From positions 1 to 15,896 of the forward strand of contig JBKQIP010000084.1 of NCBI GenBank assembly GCA_052148295.1: a DNA stretch of 15,896 bases. The letters run 5' to 3'. The notes under the pieces are model-generated. The model did not search any database, was not told the DNA's origin, and worked only from the letters and a program-made list of their open reading frames with translations. Positions 8,373-15,055 of the stretch are shown here, in pieces. Origin of the DNA: Bog-473 sp052148295. GTDB lineage: Bacteria; Actinomycetota; Acidimicrobiia; Acidimicrobiales; RAAP-2. The first letter of the stretch is position 1; every line of letters starts with the position of its first letter. Made by a program: the position numbers and the translations under genes.

Positions 8373-8385
8373 CCGGCCGGTAACC
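8368..8385. promoter_or_regulatory. Palindromic operator candidate at the hbd promoter
   Basis: GGCTACCGGCCGGTAACC contains the perfect 12-bp palindrome TACCGGCCGGTA (8371-8382); over 18 bp it has one mismatched pair. It covers the hbd -10 box and lies between hbd and the divergent gene at 8423. A related sequence (14 of 18 positions) lies between the thiolase and ccr genes. The size and symmetry suit a TetR-like dimer, which is an inference; no regulator gene is visible in the window. Confidence 0.5.
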
Positions 8386-8422
8386 ACCGCGGTCGACGCA
8401 GCGCCCGTGCAAGAGTGGCCCC

Positions 8423-9106
8423 ATGGAGAAGAACGGCGTCCTGGCCCTGGTCGGCGGCAGTGAGTGGACCACCGGCTGCACCTTCGACGCCACCCTGCTC
8501 GCCGCCTCGGGCGGGACCGACGTGCTGGTCCTCCCCACGGCCGCGGCCTACCAGCACCCCGAGCGCGTCGTGCTCAAGGCGGCCGAGTGGTTCGGTGCGC
8601 TGGGGGGCCAGGTGGAGGGGCTGATGGTGGTCGACCGGGCCTCGGCCCAGGACCCGGGGATGGCGGCGGTGGTGCGGCGCGCCCGCTTCGTCTACCTGGC
8701 CGGCGGCTCACCGCTCCACCTCAAGTCGGTGCTCAAGGGTTCGGCCACCTTCGACGCCCTCCGCCGCGCCTGGACCGAGGGGGCCGTGGTGGCCGGCTCG
8801 GAGGCCGGGGCCATGGTGCTCACCGACCCGATGGTCGATCCGCGCGGCGGCGCCCTGACGGTGGGGCTGGGCCTGGTCGACCGCCTGGCCGTGGTCCCCC
8901 AGTTCGCCGACCACCACGAGGACGCCCACGGCCAGAAGCTGGAGCGGACGGTGGCACTGGCCCCCGCCGGCCTCCCCGTGGTCGGCATCCCCGAGCGCTC
9001 GGCCCTCATCAAGGGCACCGACGGCCGCTGGCGGGCCGAGGGTGTGGCCGCCCCCATCGTCTTCGTCGACGGCAGCCGGACCGACGGGCTCGGGGCCCTG
9101 GGCTGA
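8423..9106 (+). CDS. S51/cyanophycinase-fold (type 1 glutamine amidotransferase-like) protein
   Basis: The 227-residue protein has the layout of the peptidase E/cyanophycinase group: an N-terminal LALVGGSEW strand, DVLVLPTAAAYQ, FVYLAGGSPLHL where family members carry a GGN/GGS ligand loop, the nucleophile elbow at 124-130, and GIPERSALI near the end. The family elbow is G-x-S-A-G-A with catalytic Ser; here it reads G125-S-E127-A-G-A, with Glu at the nucleophile position and Ser one residue early. Activity is therefore doubtful, and a non-catalytic or altered role is possible. The ATG follows a poor -10-like AAGAGT (8411-8416) and there is no ribosome site. It is divergent from hbd across 64 bases, so it may share the palindromic control site. 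No link to CoA metabolism is known. Confidence 0.8.
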   Translation: MEKNGVLALVGGSEWTTGCTFDATLLAASGGTDVLVLPTAAAYQHPERVVLKAAEWFGALGGQVEGLMVVDRASAQDPGMAAVVRRARFVYLAGGSPLHLKSVLKGSATFDALRRAWTEGAVVAGSEAGAMVLTDPMVDPRGGALTVGLGLVDRLAVVPQFADHHEDAHGQKLERTVALAPAGLPVVGIPERSALIKGTDGRWRAEGVAAPIVFVDGSRTDGLGALG

Positions 9107-9165
9107 CCCCGGCGGGGTGGCGGCGCCCGGCGGTCGGTCGGCGACGCCGATCAGTGGGCGCCGGC

Positions 9166-9226
9166 CAGTCGGCGGCGGCGGTCAGTCGGCGGCGGCGGTC
9201 AGTCGGCGGCGGCGGTCGGCGGCGGT
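9166..9226. repeat. 17-bp tandem repeat downstream of convergent genes
   Basis: CAGTCGGCGGCGGCGGT occurs three times without variation (9166-9182, 9183-9199, 9200-9216) and is followed by a 10-base partial copy to 9226. It fills much of the 119-base gap between two convergent genes. Each copy carries, on the minus strand, the same CGACTGA that ends the isomerase gene, so it looks like slippage duplication of that gene's 3' end. No hairpin-plus-T-run terminator is seen in the gap. Confidence 0.75.
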
Positions 9227-9783
9227 CAGTCGGCCTCGGCGATGGTCACCGACTCGATGACCACCCGCTCCTTGGGCGTCCCCGAGCGGGTGCCCAGGGC
9301 GTCGATCTTGCCCACCACGTCGCCGCCGCTGACCACGGCGCCGAAGAGGGAGTAGGATGGGGGCAGCCGGACGCCGTCGGGACCGCTGATGACGAAGAAC
9401 TGGCTCCCGTTGGTGTGCGGTCCGGAGTTGGCCATGGCCAGCGAGCCGATCTGGTACTTCCCCGCCGCCGGCAGCTCGTCGGCGAACCGGTAGCCGGGCC
9501 CCCCGGTGCCGGTGCCGGTCGGGTCCCCGCCCTGGAGCACGAAGCCCGGGATGATGCGGTGGAAGATGACCCCGTCGTAGTAGTGGTACCGGGCCAGGAA
9601 GACGAAGCTGTTGACCGTCTTGGGGGCGGCCAGGGGGTCGAGGGCGATCACCAGGGTGCCGTGCGAGGTGACCATGGTGGCCGTGTAGCGCTTGGCGGTG
9701 TCGATGACCATGGGCGGCTCCTGGTCGAAGGTCCGCTGCTGCGGGCTCGATCCGTCGGCGGCGGGGGGGTCGGGAATGGCCAT
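9226..9783 (-). CDS. Peptidyl-prolyl cis-trans isomerase, cyclophilin type (cytoplasmic form)
   Basis: This 185-residue cyclophilin catalyses cis-trans isomerisation of Xaa-Pro bonds. Visible motifs are GVIFHRIIPGFVLQGGDP with the catalytic Arg in FHR, GTGTGGPGYRFADE, MANSGPHTNGSQFF and YSLFG. A 40-residue N-terminal extension rich in Pro, Asp and Gln has no signal peptide or membrane segment, so it is probably cytoplasmic. The frame is open far upstream to 11139, but ATG 9783 lies 14 bases after the stop of the preceding isomerase gene, with AAAGGA about 10 bases before it. It is therefore the second gene of a two-gene operon. The two share the GTGTGGPGY segment, which suggests an old duplication. 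Confidence 0.92.
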   Translation of the reverse strand: MAIPDPPAADGSSPQQRTFDQEPPMVIDTAKRYTATMVTSHGTLVIALDPLAAPKTVNSFVFLARYHYYDGVIFHRIIPGFVLQGGDPTGTGTGGPGYRFADELPAAGKYQIGSLAMANSGPHTNGSQFFVISGPDGVRLPPSYSLFGAVVSGGDVVGKIDALGTRSGTPKERVVIESVTIAEAD

Positions 9784-9797
9784 GGGGCTGACGTCCT

Positions 9798-10574
9798 TTA
9801 CGATTCGTGGATGGTGACGGAGAGCATGCGCTGGGTCACCTTGGGCGGTGTGCCCGACGACGAGCCCTGCGCGTTGATGGCGTTGACCACGCTCTGGCCC
9901 GAGCTCACGGTGCCGAACAGCGAGTACCCGCCGCTGGAGAGGTCGTTGTCCAGCTGCGTGGCCCCCCCGGGCGCCACCAGGAAGAACTGGGACCCGTTGG
10001 TGTCGGTGCCCCCCGAGTTGGCCATGGCCACGTCGCCGGTGGCGTAGGCCTTGGGCACGTTCTCGTCGGCGAACTTGTACCCGGGACCGCCGGTGCCGGT
10101 GCCCGTCGGGTCCCCGGTCTGGTCCACGAAGCCGGGGATGACCCGCAGGAAGGTGTTGCAGTGGTAGAAGCCCTTGTCGGCCAGGAAGACGAAGTTGTTC
10201 ACCGTCACCGGGGCGGCCTGGGCGTCGAGGTCGATGGTGAAGGTGCCGAGGGTGGTCACGACCGTGGCCGTGTAGGTCTTGGCGGTGTCGAGGGTCATGG
10301 GCGGCGGCGAGGCGTAGCTCTGGGTGTTCACCCGGGTGCTGGGGCTGGACGGGCACCCGGCGGCCACGGCGACCTGGTTGGCCTTCTCCTGGGCGGTCGG
10401 GGGCGCCTTCTTGTTGTTGCCCGAGACCAGGACGACGATCCCCAACACGACGGCGGCGATGACCACCACGATGACGGCGTTGCGGATCTGCTTGCGCCGC
10501 TTCTGCGACTTGGCCTGGGCGGCCAGGCGGGCCTCCCGGGCCGCTCGCTGACGGGCTCTCTTGTCGCTGGGCAC
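9798..10574 (-). CDS. Membrane-anchored cyclophilin-type peptidyl-prolyl isomerase
   Basis: The 258-residue protein begins with a strongly basic stretch (1-31), then one transmembrane helix (about 33-51, AVIVVVIAAVVLGIVVLVS), a linker of about 40 residues and a cyclophilin domain (about 92-258). The positive N-terminus predicts that the isomerase domain is outside the membrane, where it could help fold secreted proteins. Domain motifs are NNFVFLADKGFYHCNTFLRVIPGF, shown here as its ends NNFVFLA and FLRVIPGF, then QTGDPTGTGTGGPGY, NGSQFF and YSLFG. The Arg is kept although FHR has become FLR. The start is GTG, with TAGGGT 8 bases upstream, so a leaderless transcript is likely. It is divergent from the aspartate kinase gene across 98 bases. 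Confidence 0.9.
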   Translation of the reverse strand: MPSDKRARQRAAREARLAAQAKSQKRRKQIRNAVIVVVIAAVVLGIVVLVSGNNKKAPPTAQEKANQVAVAAGCPSSPSTRVNTQSYASPPPMTLDTAKTYTATVVTTLGTFTIDLDAQAAPVTVNNFVFLADKGFYHCNTFLRVIPGFVDQTGDPTGTGTGGPGYKFADENVPKAYATGDVAMANSGGTDTNGSQFFLVAPGGATQLDNDLSSGGYSLFGTVSSGQSVVNAINAQGSSSGTPPKVTQRMLSVTIHES

Positions 10575-10582
10575 GGGCGGAG

Positions 10583-10588
10583 ACCCTA
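10583..10588 (-). promoter_or_regulatory. Predicted -10 box of the isomerase operon (leaderless)
   Basis: The minus strand reads TAGGGT, followed by 8 bases and the GTG start at 10574. No Shine-Dalgarno sequence precedes the GTG. This is the same arrangement as at the other first genes in the window. Confidence 0.5.
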
Positions 10589-10659
10589 TCCGGCCCGGCG
10601 CAGCCTGTTCGATCGGCCCCCGGACCCCACCCCGTCCCAGGCCGGGTGGCCCAGGCCAT

Positions 10660-10665
10660 TAGCGT
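10660..10665 (+). promoter_or_regulatory. Predicted -10 box of lysC (leaderless)
   Basis: TAGCGT matches TANNNT and is followed by 7 bases and the GTG at 10673. The transcript would start at the initiation codon. It supports GTG 10673 over the longer in-frame ATG at 10646. Confidence 0.5.
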
Positions 10666-10672
10666 CTGGGGG

Positions 10673-11884
10673 GTGCCTTTGGTCGTCCAGAAGTTCGGTG
10701 GGACCTCGGTCGGGGACGCCGACCGCATCCGCGCCGTGGCCGACCACGTCGCCCGGACCCGGCGCGAGGGCACCGACGTGGTGGCGGTGGTCAGCGCCAT
10801 GGGCAAGACGACCGACGATCTCATCCGCATGGCCGACGACGTCAGCGATCGCCAACCCCCCCGCGAGTACGACATGCTGGTCAGCGCGGGCGAGCGGATC
10901 TCCATGGCCCTGCTGTGCATGGCCCTGGCCGATCTCGGGGTCGAGGCCAACTCGTTCACCGGGAGCCAGGCCGGCATCATCACCGACACCGACCACACGC
11001 GGGCCAAGATCCTCGAGGTCCGGGCCGACCGCCTGCGCGACGCACTCGAGGCGGGACAGGTCCCGGTGGTGGCCGGGTTCCAGGGGGTCTCCACCGAGCG
11101 CGACATCACGACGCTGGGCCGGGGCGGGTCCGACACCACGGCGGTGGCCCTGGCCGCCGTGCTCGACGCCGAGGTGTGCGAGATCTACACCGACGTGACC
11201 GGCGTGTTCACGGCCGACCCGCGGGTCGTGCCCACGGCGCACCGGATCCTCCGCATCTCGTTCGACGAGATGCTCGAGATCGCCGCCACCGGGGGCCGCG
11301 TGCTCAACCTGCGCGCCGTGGAATTCGCGCGCAATCACCACGTCCCGCTGCACGTGCGCAGCAGTTTCACCTGGGAGCCCGGCACCTGGGTGGTCGAGGA
11401 GGAGCCAGACATGGAACAGGCCGTCGTCACCGCGGTGACCCACGACACGTCCGAGGCCAAGGTCACCGTGAGCGGCGTGCCCGACCGGCCCGGCGTGGCG
11501 GCCCAGCTCTTCCGGGCCCTGGCCGACCGCTCCATCAACGTCGACATGATCGTCCAGAACACGTCGGTCCACGGCACCACCGACATCTCCTTCACGGTGC
11601 CCAAGACCGACCTGTCCGTCTCGGTGGACACGGCGCAGGTCCACGCCGAGGAGCTGGGGGCCAGCGGCGTCACCTCCGACCGCGACGTGTCCCGGGTCTC
11701 GCTGGTCGGCGCCGGCATGAAGTCGCATCCGGGGATCGCCGCCACTATGTTCGAGACCCTGGCCAAGGAGGAGATCAACATCGACATGATCTCGACCTCC
11801 ACCATCCGCACGTCGTGCATCGTGCGCACCGACGACGTCGAGCGGGCCGTGCGGAGCCTCCATGCCGCCTTCGCCCTTGGATGA
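10673..11884 (+). CDS. lysC: Aspartate kinase, monofunctional with two ACT domains
   Basis: The 403-residue enzyme phosphorylates L-aspartate, the first step towards lysine, threonine, methionine and diaminopimelate. The N-terminal amino-acid kinase domain has KFGGTSVGD (7-15), SAGERIS, FQGVSTERDITTLGRGGSD and YTDVTGVFTADPR. Two ACT domains follow from about residue 250; they usually bind lysine and/or threonine for feedback control (VSGVPDRPGVAAQLF, SLVGAGMKSHPG). GTG 10673 was chosen because QKFGGTS should start within a few residues and a -10 box lies 7 bases upstream. An internal in-frame ATG at codon 247 has a strong ribosome site, so a separate ACT-only beta subunit is probably made, as in Corynebacterium and Bacillus. 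The downstream SixA-like gene overlaps the stop; asd, the usual neighbour in actinobacteria, is not here. Confidence 0.95.
   Translation: MPLVVQKFGGTSVGDADRIRAVADHVARTRREGTDVVAVVSAMGKTTDDLIRMADDVSDRQPPREYDMLVSAGERISMALLCMALADLGVEANSFTGSQAGIITDTDHTRAKILEVRADRLRDALEAGQVPVVAGFQGVSTERDITTLGRGGSDTTAVALAAVLDAEVCEIYTDVTGVFTADPRVVPTAHRILRISFDEMLEIAATGGRVLNLRAVEFARNHHVPLHVRSSFTWEPGTWVVEEEPDMEQAVVTAVTHDTSEAKVTVSGVPDRPGVAAQLFRALADRSINVDMIVQNTSVHGTTDISFTVPKTDLSVSVDTAQVHAEELGASGVTSDRDVSRVSLVGAGMKSHPGIAATMFETLAKEEINIDMISTSTIRTSCIVRTDDVERAVRSLHAAFALG
11396..11414 (+). promoter_or_regulatory. Internal ribosome binding site and start for the LysC beta subunit
   Basis: GAGGAGGAG (11396-11404), 6 bases and then in-frame ATG (11411-11413) lie inside lysC. 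Translation from here to 11884 gives a 157-residue protein, MEQAVVTAVTHDTSEAKVTV onwards, made only of the two ACT domains. The position corresponds to the beta-subunit start known for lysine-sensitive aspartokinases encoded by overlapping frames (Corynebacterium glutamicum, Bacillus). By contrast, the alpha start at 10673 has no ribosome site. Confidence 0.6.
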
Positions 11885-12441
11885 TGGCCATCCACCGCGA
11901 CCTCTGGCTGCTCCGTCACGCCAAGACCGTGGCCGACCCGCCCAAGGGCGGGTCCGACTTCGACCGCGTCCTGGCCCCCCGGGGCCGGCGGGACGCCACC
12001 GCCCTGGGCCACCTGCTGGGCACCGACCGGCGGCAGTTGGGACTGGTCAAGCTGGCGCTGCCCGCCCGCGCCCTCGTCTCTCCGGCGGCCCGGACCGTGG
12101 CCACGGCCGACCTGGTCCTCGGCGAGCTGAAGCGCCCGCCGGCCCGTGACCTGGTCCCGGCGCTCTACGACGCCGACCCCGACGACGTGCTGGACCACCT
12201 GCGCACCCTCGACGACGAGCTGACCTCGGTCATGGTGGTGGGGCACAACCCGACGGCCCACGCCCTGGCCCTCGGGCTCATCGACGCGGCCGACCACAAG
12301 GGCCGCGCCCTGGTGACCCGCCGGGGCTTCCCCACCTGCGCGCTGGGCATCTACCGCTTCCGCCTCGAGCACTGGTCCGAGGCCGGCGGCGGGACCGCCC
12401 GCCTGCTCAAGCTCCTGGTACCGCCCTTCGGCCAGGAGTAG
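11881..12441 (+). CDS. sixA: SixA-like histidine phosphatase
   Basis: The 186-residue protein belongs to the histidine phosphatase (phosphoglycerate mutase-like) superfamily, in the short SixA-like group that removes phosphate from phosphohistidine or small phosphoesters. The catalytic LLRHAKT motif has Arg12 and His13; Arg71 is in SPAARTVATA, and the second His (122) is in VVGHNP. SDFDRVLAPRGRRDA is the usual SixA-type spacer. The ATG overlaps the lysC TGA (ATGA); a second ATG at 11884 is also possible. No ribosome site is seen, so translation probably depends on lysC. The real substrate is unknown, and no phosphorelay gene is nearby. It ends 10 bases before the convergent thiolase gene. Confidence 0.88.
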   Translation: MMAIHRDLWLLRHAKTVADPPKGGSDFDRVLAPRGRRDATALGHLLGTDRRQLGLVKLALPARALVSPAARTVATADLVLGELKRPPARDLVPALYDADPDDVLDHLRTLDDELTSVMVVGHNPTAHALALGLIDAADHKGRALVTRRGFPTCALGIYRFRLEHWSEAGGGTARLLKLLVPPFGQE

Positions 12442-12451
12442 GGCTCGGCGC

Positions 12452-13636
12452 TCAGCCCAGGGTGCGCAGGATGGCGGCATCCCCCTGGCCGCCCCCGCCG
12501 CACAGGGAGACCGCAGCCGTGCGGGCGCCGCGCCGGCGCAGCTCGAGCAGGGCGGTCAGCGCCACCCGGGTGCCCGACATCCCCACCGGGTGCCCCAGCG
12601 CGATGGCGCCGCCGTTCACGTTGATCTTGTCCTCGGGCAGGCCGAGGTCGTCGGCCGAGGCCAGGCCGACCGCGGCGAAGGCCTCGTTGATCTCGAACAG
12701 GTCGATCGTCTTCAGGTCGAGGCCGGCCCGGCCCGCCGCCTTGGCGATGGCCCGCGAGGGCTGGGTCAACAGCGAGGTGTCCGGCCCGGCCACCATGCCG
12801 TAGGCGACCACCTGGCCCAGCGGCGTCAGGCCGAGCGCCTTGGCCCGGTCGGCCGACACGACGACCACCGCCGCACCGCCGTCGGAGATCTGCGAGGCGT
12901 TGCCGGCGGTGATGGTGCCGTCCTTGGTGAAGGCGGGCCGCAGCGCCCCCAGGGACTCGGCGGTCGTGCCCGGCCGGACGCCTTCGTCCACGTCCACCAG
13001 GATGGGGTCTCCCTTGCGCTGGGGCACCTGGACCGGGACGATCTCCTCGGCCAGGCGACCGTCCTTGGCGGCCGCGGCCGCCTTCTCGTGGCTGGCGGCG
13101 GCGAAGGCGTCCTGGCGCTCCCGGGTGACGCCGGCCTTCTCGTTGTACTGCTCGGTGGAGAGGCCCATGGCGATGTGGTCGAAGGCGTCGGTCAACCCGT
13201 CGTACATCATGGAGTCGACCAGGGTGGCGTCGCCGATGCGGAAGCCGGCCCGGGCGCCCGGCAGCAGGTGCGGGGCCTGGGTCATCGACTCCATCCCGCC
13301 CGCCACCACCACCTCGGCGTCACCGGCCCGGATCATCTGGTCGGCCAGGTAGATGGTGTTGAGGCCCGACAGGCACACCTTGTTGATGGTGTTGGCCGGC
13401 ACCGACATGGGGATGCCGGCCTTGGCCGCCGCCTGGCGGGCCGTGATCTGGCCCTGCCCGGCCTGGAGGACCTGGCCCATCAACACGTAGTCCACCTGGT
13501 CCGGGGCCACACCGGCCCGGGTCAGCGCCTCGGCGATGGCGAACCCCCCCAGCTCCATGGCGGTGAAGCCGGCCAGCGCACCGGACAGCTTGCCGATCGG
13601 GGTGCGAGCCCCCGCAACGATGACGGCCTCAGGCAT
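12452..13636 (-). CDS. Acetyl-CoA acetyltransferase (thiolase)
   Basis: The 394-residue thiolase condenses two acetyl-CoA to acetoacetyl-CoA, the entry step of the ethylmalonyl-CoA pathway, or runs in reverse in degradation. The three catalytic positions are present: Cys88 in NKVCLSGLNT, His349 in ALGHPVG and Cys379 in SLCGGGGQG. NEAFA and GGMESMTQAPHLLP are also typical. VCLSG instead of VCGSG is the form seen in actinobacterial FadA4-like enzymes. Length matches biosynthetic thiolases. ATG 13636 was chosen over upstream in-frame codons because GGAGG lies 8 bases before it and PEAVIVAGARTPIG is the normal family start. It is divergent from ccr across 78 bases that hold a shared operator candidate. 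Confidence 0.95.
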   Translation of the reverse strand: MPEAVIVAGARTPIGKLSGALAGFTAMELGGFAIAEALTRAGVAPDQVDYVLMGQVLQAGQGQITARQAAAKAGIPMSVPANTINKVCLSGLNTIYLADQMIRAGDAEVVVAGGMESMTQAPHLLPGARAGFRIGDATLVDSMMYDGLTDAFDHIAMGLSTEQYNEKAGVTRERQDAFAAASHEKAAAAAKDGRLAEEIVPVQVPQRKGDPILVDVDEGVRPGTTAESLGALRPAFTKDGTITAGNASQISDGGAAVVVVSADRAKALGLTPLGQVVAYGMVAGPDTSLLTQPSRAIAKAAGRAGLDLKTIDLFEINEAFAAVGLASADDLGLPEDKINVNGGAIALGHPVGMSGTRVALTALLELRRRGARTAAVSLCGGGGQGDAAILRTLG

Positions 13637-13665
13637 GACCACAACCTCCGCATCTGCGCCGGTCA

Positions 13666-13683
13666 AGTTACCGGTCGGAAACC
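13666..13683. promoter_or_regulatory. Operator candidate shared by thiolase and ccr
   Basis: AGTTACCGGTCGGAAACC matches the minus-strand form of the hbd site at 14 of 18 positions, with a shared GTTACCGG-x-CGG core; its own symmetry is imperfect (6 of 9 pairs). It lies 18-35 bases upstream of the ccr -10 box, over the -35 zone, and just downstream of the likely thiolase -10 box. One bound protein could therefore affect both directions. Confidence 0.45.
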
Positions 13684-13685
13684 AC

Positions 13686-13691
13686 ATCCTA
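13686..13691 (-). promoter_or_regulatory. Possible -10 box of the thiolase gene
   Basis: The minus strand reads TAGGAT (TANNNT). Transcription would start about 7 bases further on, inside the operator candidate, leaving a leader of about 40 bases that includes the GGAGG ribosome site at 13649-13645. No clear -35 is seen. Confidence 0.35.
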
Positions 13692-13700
13692 GGGGCCAAC

Positions 13701-13706
13701 TATCGT
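13701..13706 (+). promoter_or_regulatory. Predicted -10 box of ccr (leaderless)
   Basis: TATCGT fits TANNNT, with 8 bases to the ATG at 13715 and no ribosome site between. The expected -35 position falls on the end of the operator candidate at 13666-13683. Confidence 0.5.
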
Positions 13707-13714
13707 CGGGGCAC

Positions 13715-15055
13715 ATGAGCGACATCCTCAGTGCTGCCCTGGCAGGTGCTCCAGCCGACGAGCTGGCCGGACTGCCGATGCCCGAGTTCTACCGCGCCGC
13801 CGTGGTCCGCCGCGACGAGACCGCCATGTTCGACGGCATGGCGTCGGCGGACAAGGACCCCCGTCGCTCCCTCCACGTGGAGGACGTCCCCCTGCCCGAG
13901 CTGGCCCCCGACGAGGCCTACCTCGCCGTCATGGCCTCCGCCATCAATTTCAACACGGTGTGGACGTCGATCTTCGAGCCGCTGCCCACCTTCGGCTTCC
14001 TGGACCGCCTGGGCCGGGAAGGTCCCTGGGCCGCCCGGCACGCCCTCGACTACCACGTGGTCGGCTCGGACGCCGCCGGGGTGGTGCTGCGCACCGGCTC
14101 GGCCGTGCGCAACTGGAAGGTGGGCGACAAGGTCACGGTCCACTGCAACTACGTCGACGACCAGGACCCCTCGTCCCACGACGACTCCATGCTGGCGGCC
14201 AATCAGCGCATCTGGGGCTTCGAGTCGAATTTCGGCGGGCTGGCCGACGTCACGGTGGTCAAGGCCAACCAGCTGATGCCCAAGCCGACCCATCTGAGCT
14301 GGGAGGAGGCCGCCGTCAACGCCCTGTGCAATTCGACGGCGTACCGCATGCTGGTCTCCCCCAACGGGGCCCGCATGACCCAGGGCGACACGGTCCTGGT
14401 CTGGGGGGCCAGCGGCGGGCTGGGGAGCTTCGCCGTGCAGCACGTCCTCAACGGCGGCGGGACGCCCGTCGGCGTGGTCTCCTCGCCCGAGAAGGTGGCG
14501 CTGCTCGAGGATCTGGGGGTGGAGGCCGTCATCGACCGGCGGGCGGCCGGCTACGCCTTCTGGAAGGACGAGCACACCCAGGACGAGGCCGAGTGGCGCC
14601 GCTTCGGCAAGGACATCCGCGCCCTGGTGGGCGGCGAGCCCGAGATCGTCTTCGAGCACCCCGGTCGCCAGACCATGGGCGCCTCGGTCTTCGCCTGCAA
14701 GCGGGCCGGGACCATCGTGACCTGCGCAGCCACCTCGGGCTTCATGATCGAGTACGACAACCGCCACCTGTGGATGAAGCTCAAGACGATCAAGGGGTCC
14801 CATTTCGCCAACTACCGCGAGGCCTGGGACGCCAACCAGCTGGTCTGCTCGGGAAAGGTCGTCCCGCCCCTCTCGGCCGTCTACCCGCTGGACCAGGTGG
14901 GCGAGGCGGCCTACCAGGTCCACCACAACCTGCACGAGGGGAAGATCGGCGTGCTCTGCCTGGCGCCCGAGGAGGGCCTGGGCATCGACGACCCGGCGCG
15001 GCGCCGGCAGGTGGGCGAGGACCGCATCACCCTCTTCCGGCGGCACGGCGCATGA
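13715..15055 (+). CDS. ccr: Crotonyl-CoA carboxylase/reductase
   Basis: The 446-residue enzyme performs reductive carboxylation of crotonyl-CoA with NADPH and CO2 to (2S)-ethylmalonyl-CoA, the defining step of the ethylmalonyl-CoA pathway. It belongs to the zinc-less medium-chain dehydrogenase family. The CO2-holding residues described for actinobacterial Ccr are present: Asn80 in AINFNTVW, Phe169-Glu170 in WGFESNFGG and His363 in GSHFANY. This indicates a true carboxylase and not a plain enoyl reductase. The NADPH loop is WGASGGLGS (230-238). Length is typical. ATG 13715 is preceded by a -10 box 8 bases upstream. The next gene, the epimerase for its product, overlaps the TGA by four bases. 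Ccr can also supply ethylmalonyl-CoA extender units for polyketides, but nothing here points to that. Confidence 0.96.
   Translation: MSDILSAALAGAPADELAGLPMPEFYRAAVVRRDETAMFDGMASADKDPRRSLHVEDVPLPELAPDEAYLAVMASAINFNTVWTSIFEPLPTFGFLDRLGREGPWAARHALDYHVVGSDAAGVVLRTGSAVRNWKVGDKVTVHCNYVDDQDPSSHDDSMLAANQRIWGFESNFGGLADVTVVKANQLMPKPTHLSWEEAAVNALCNSTAYRMLVSPNGARMTQGDTVLVWGASGGLGSFAVQHVLNGGGTPVGVVSSPEKVALLEDLGVEAVIDRRAAGYAFWKDEHTQDEAEWRRFGKDIRALVGGEPEIVFEHPGRQTMGASVFACKRAGTIVTCAATSGFMIEYDNRHLWMKLKTIKGSHFANYREAWDANQLVCSGKVVPPLSAVYPLDQVGEAAYQVHHNLHEGKIGVLCLAPEEGLGIDDPARRRQVGEDRITLFRRHGA

Noticed and set aside
5339..8557. Minus-strand open frame of over 1000 codons across ecm and hbd
   Set aside because: It lies in a different frame from both genes, is low-complexity Arg/Gly/Pro/Ala, and is explained by third-position GC bias.
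9166..9226. CRISPR array or protein-binding iteron
   Set aside because: Units abut without spacers, are 17 bp and GC-only in pattern, and look like slippage copies of the gene end.
13715..15055. Simple quinone or enoyl-CoA reductase instead of Ccr
   Set aside because: Asn80, Phe169-Glu170 and His363 of the CO2 site are all present and the length is that of Ccr.
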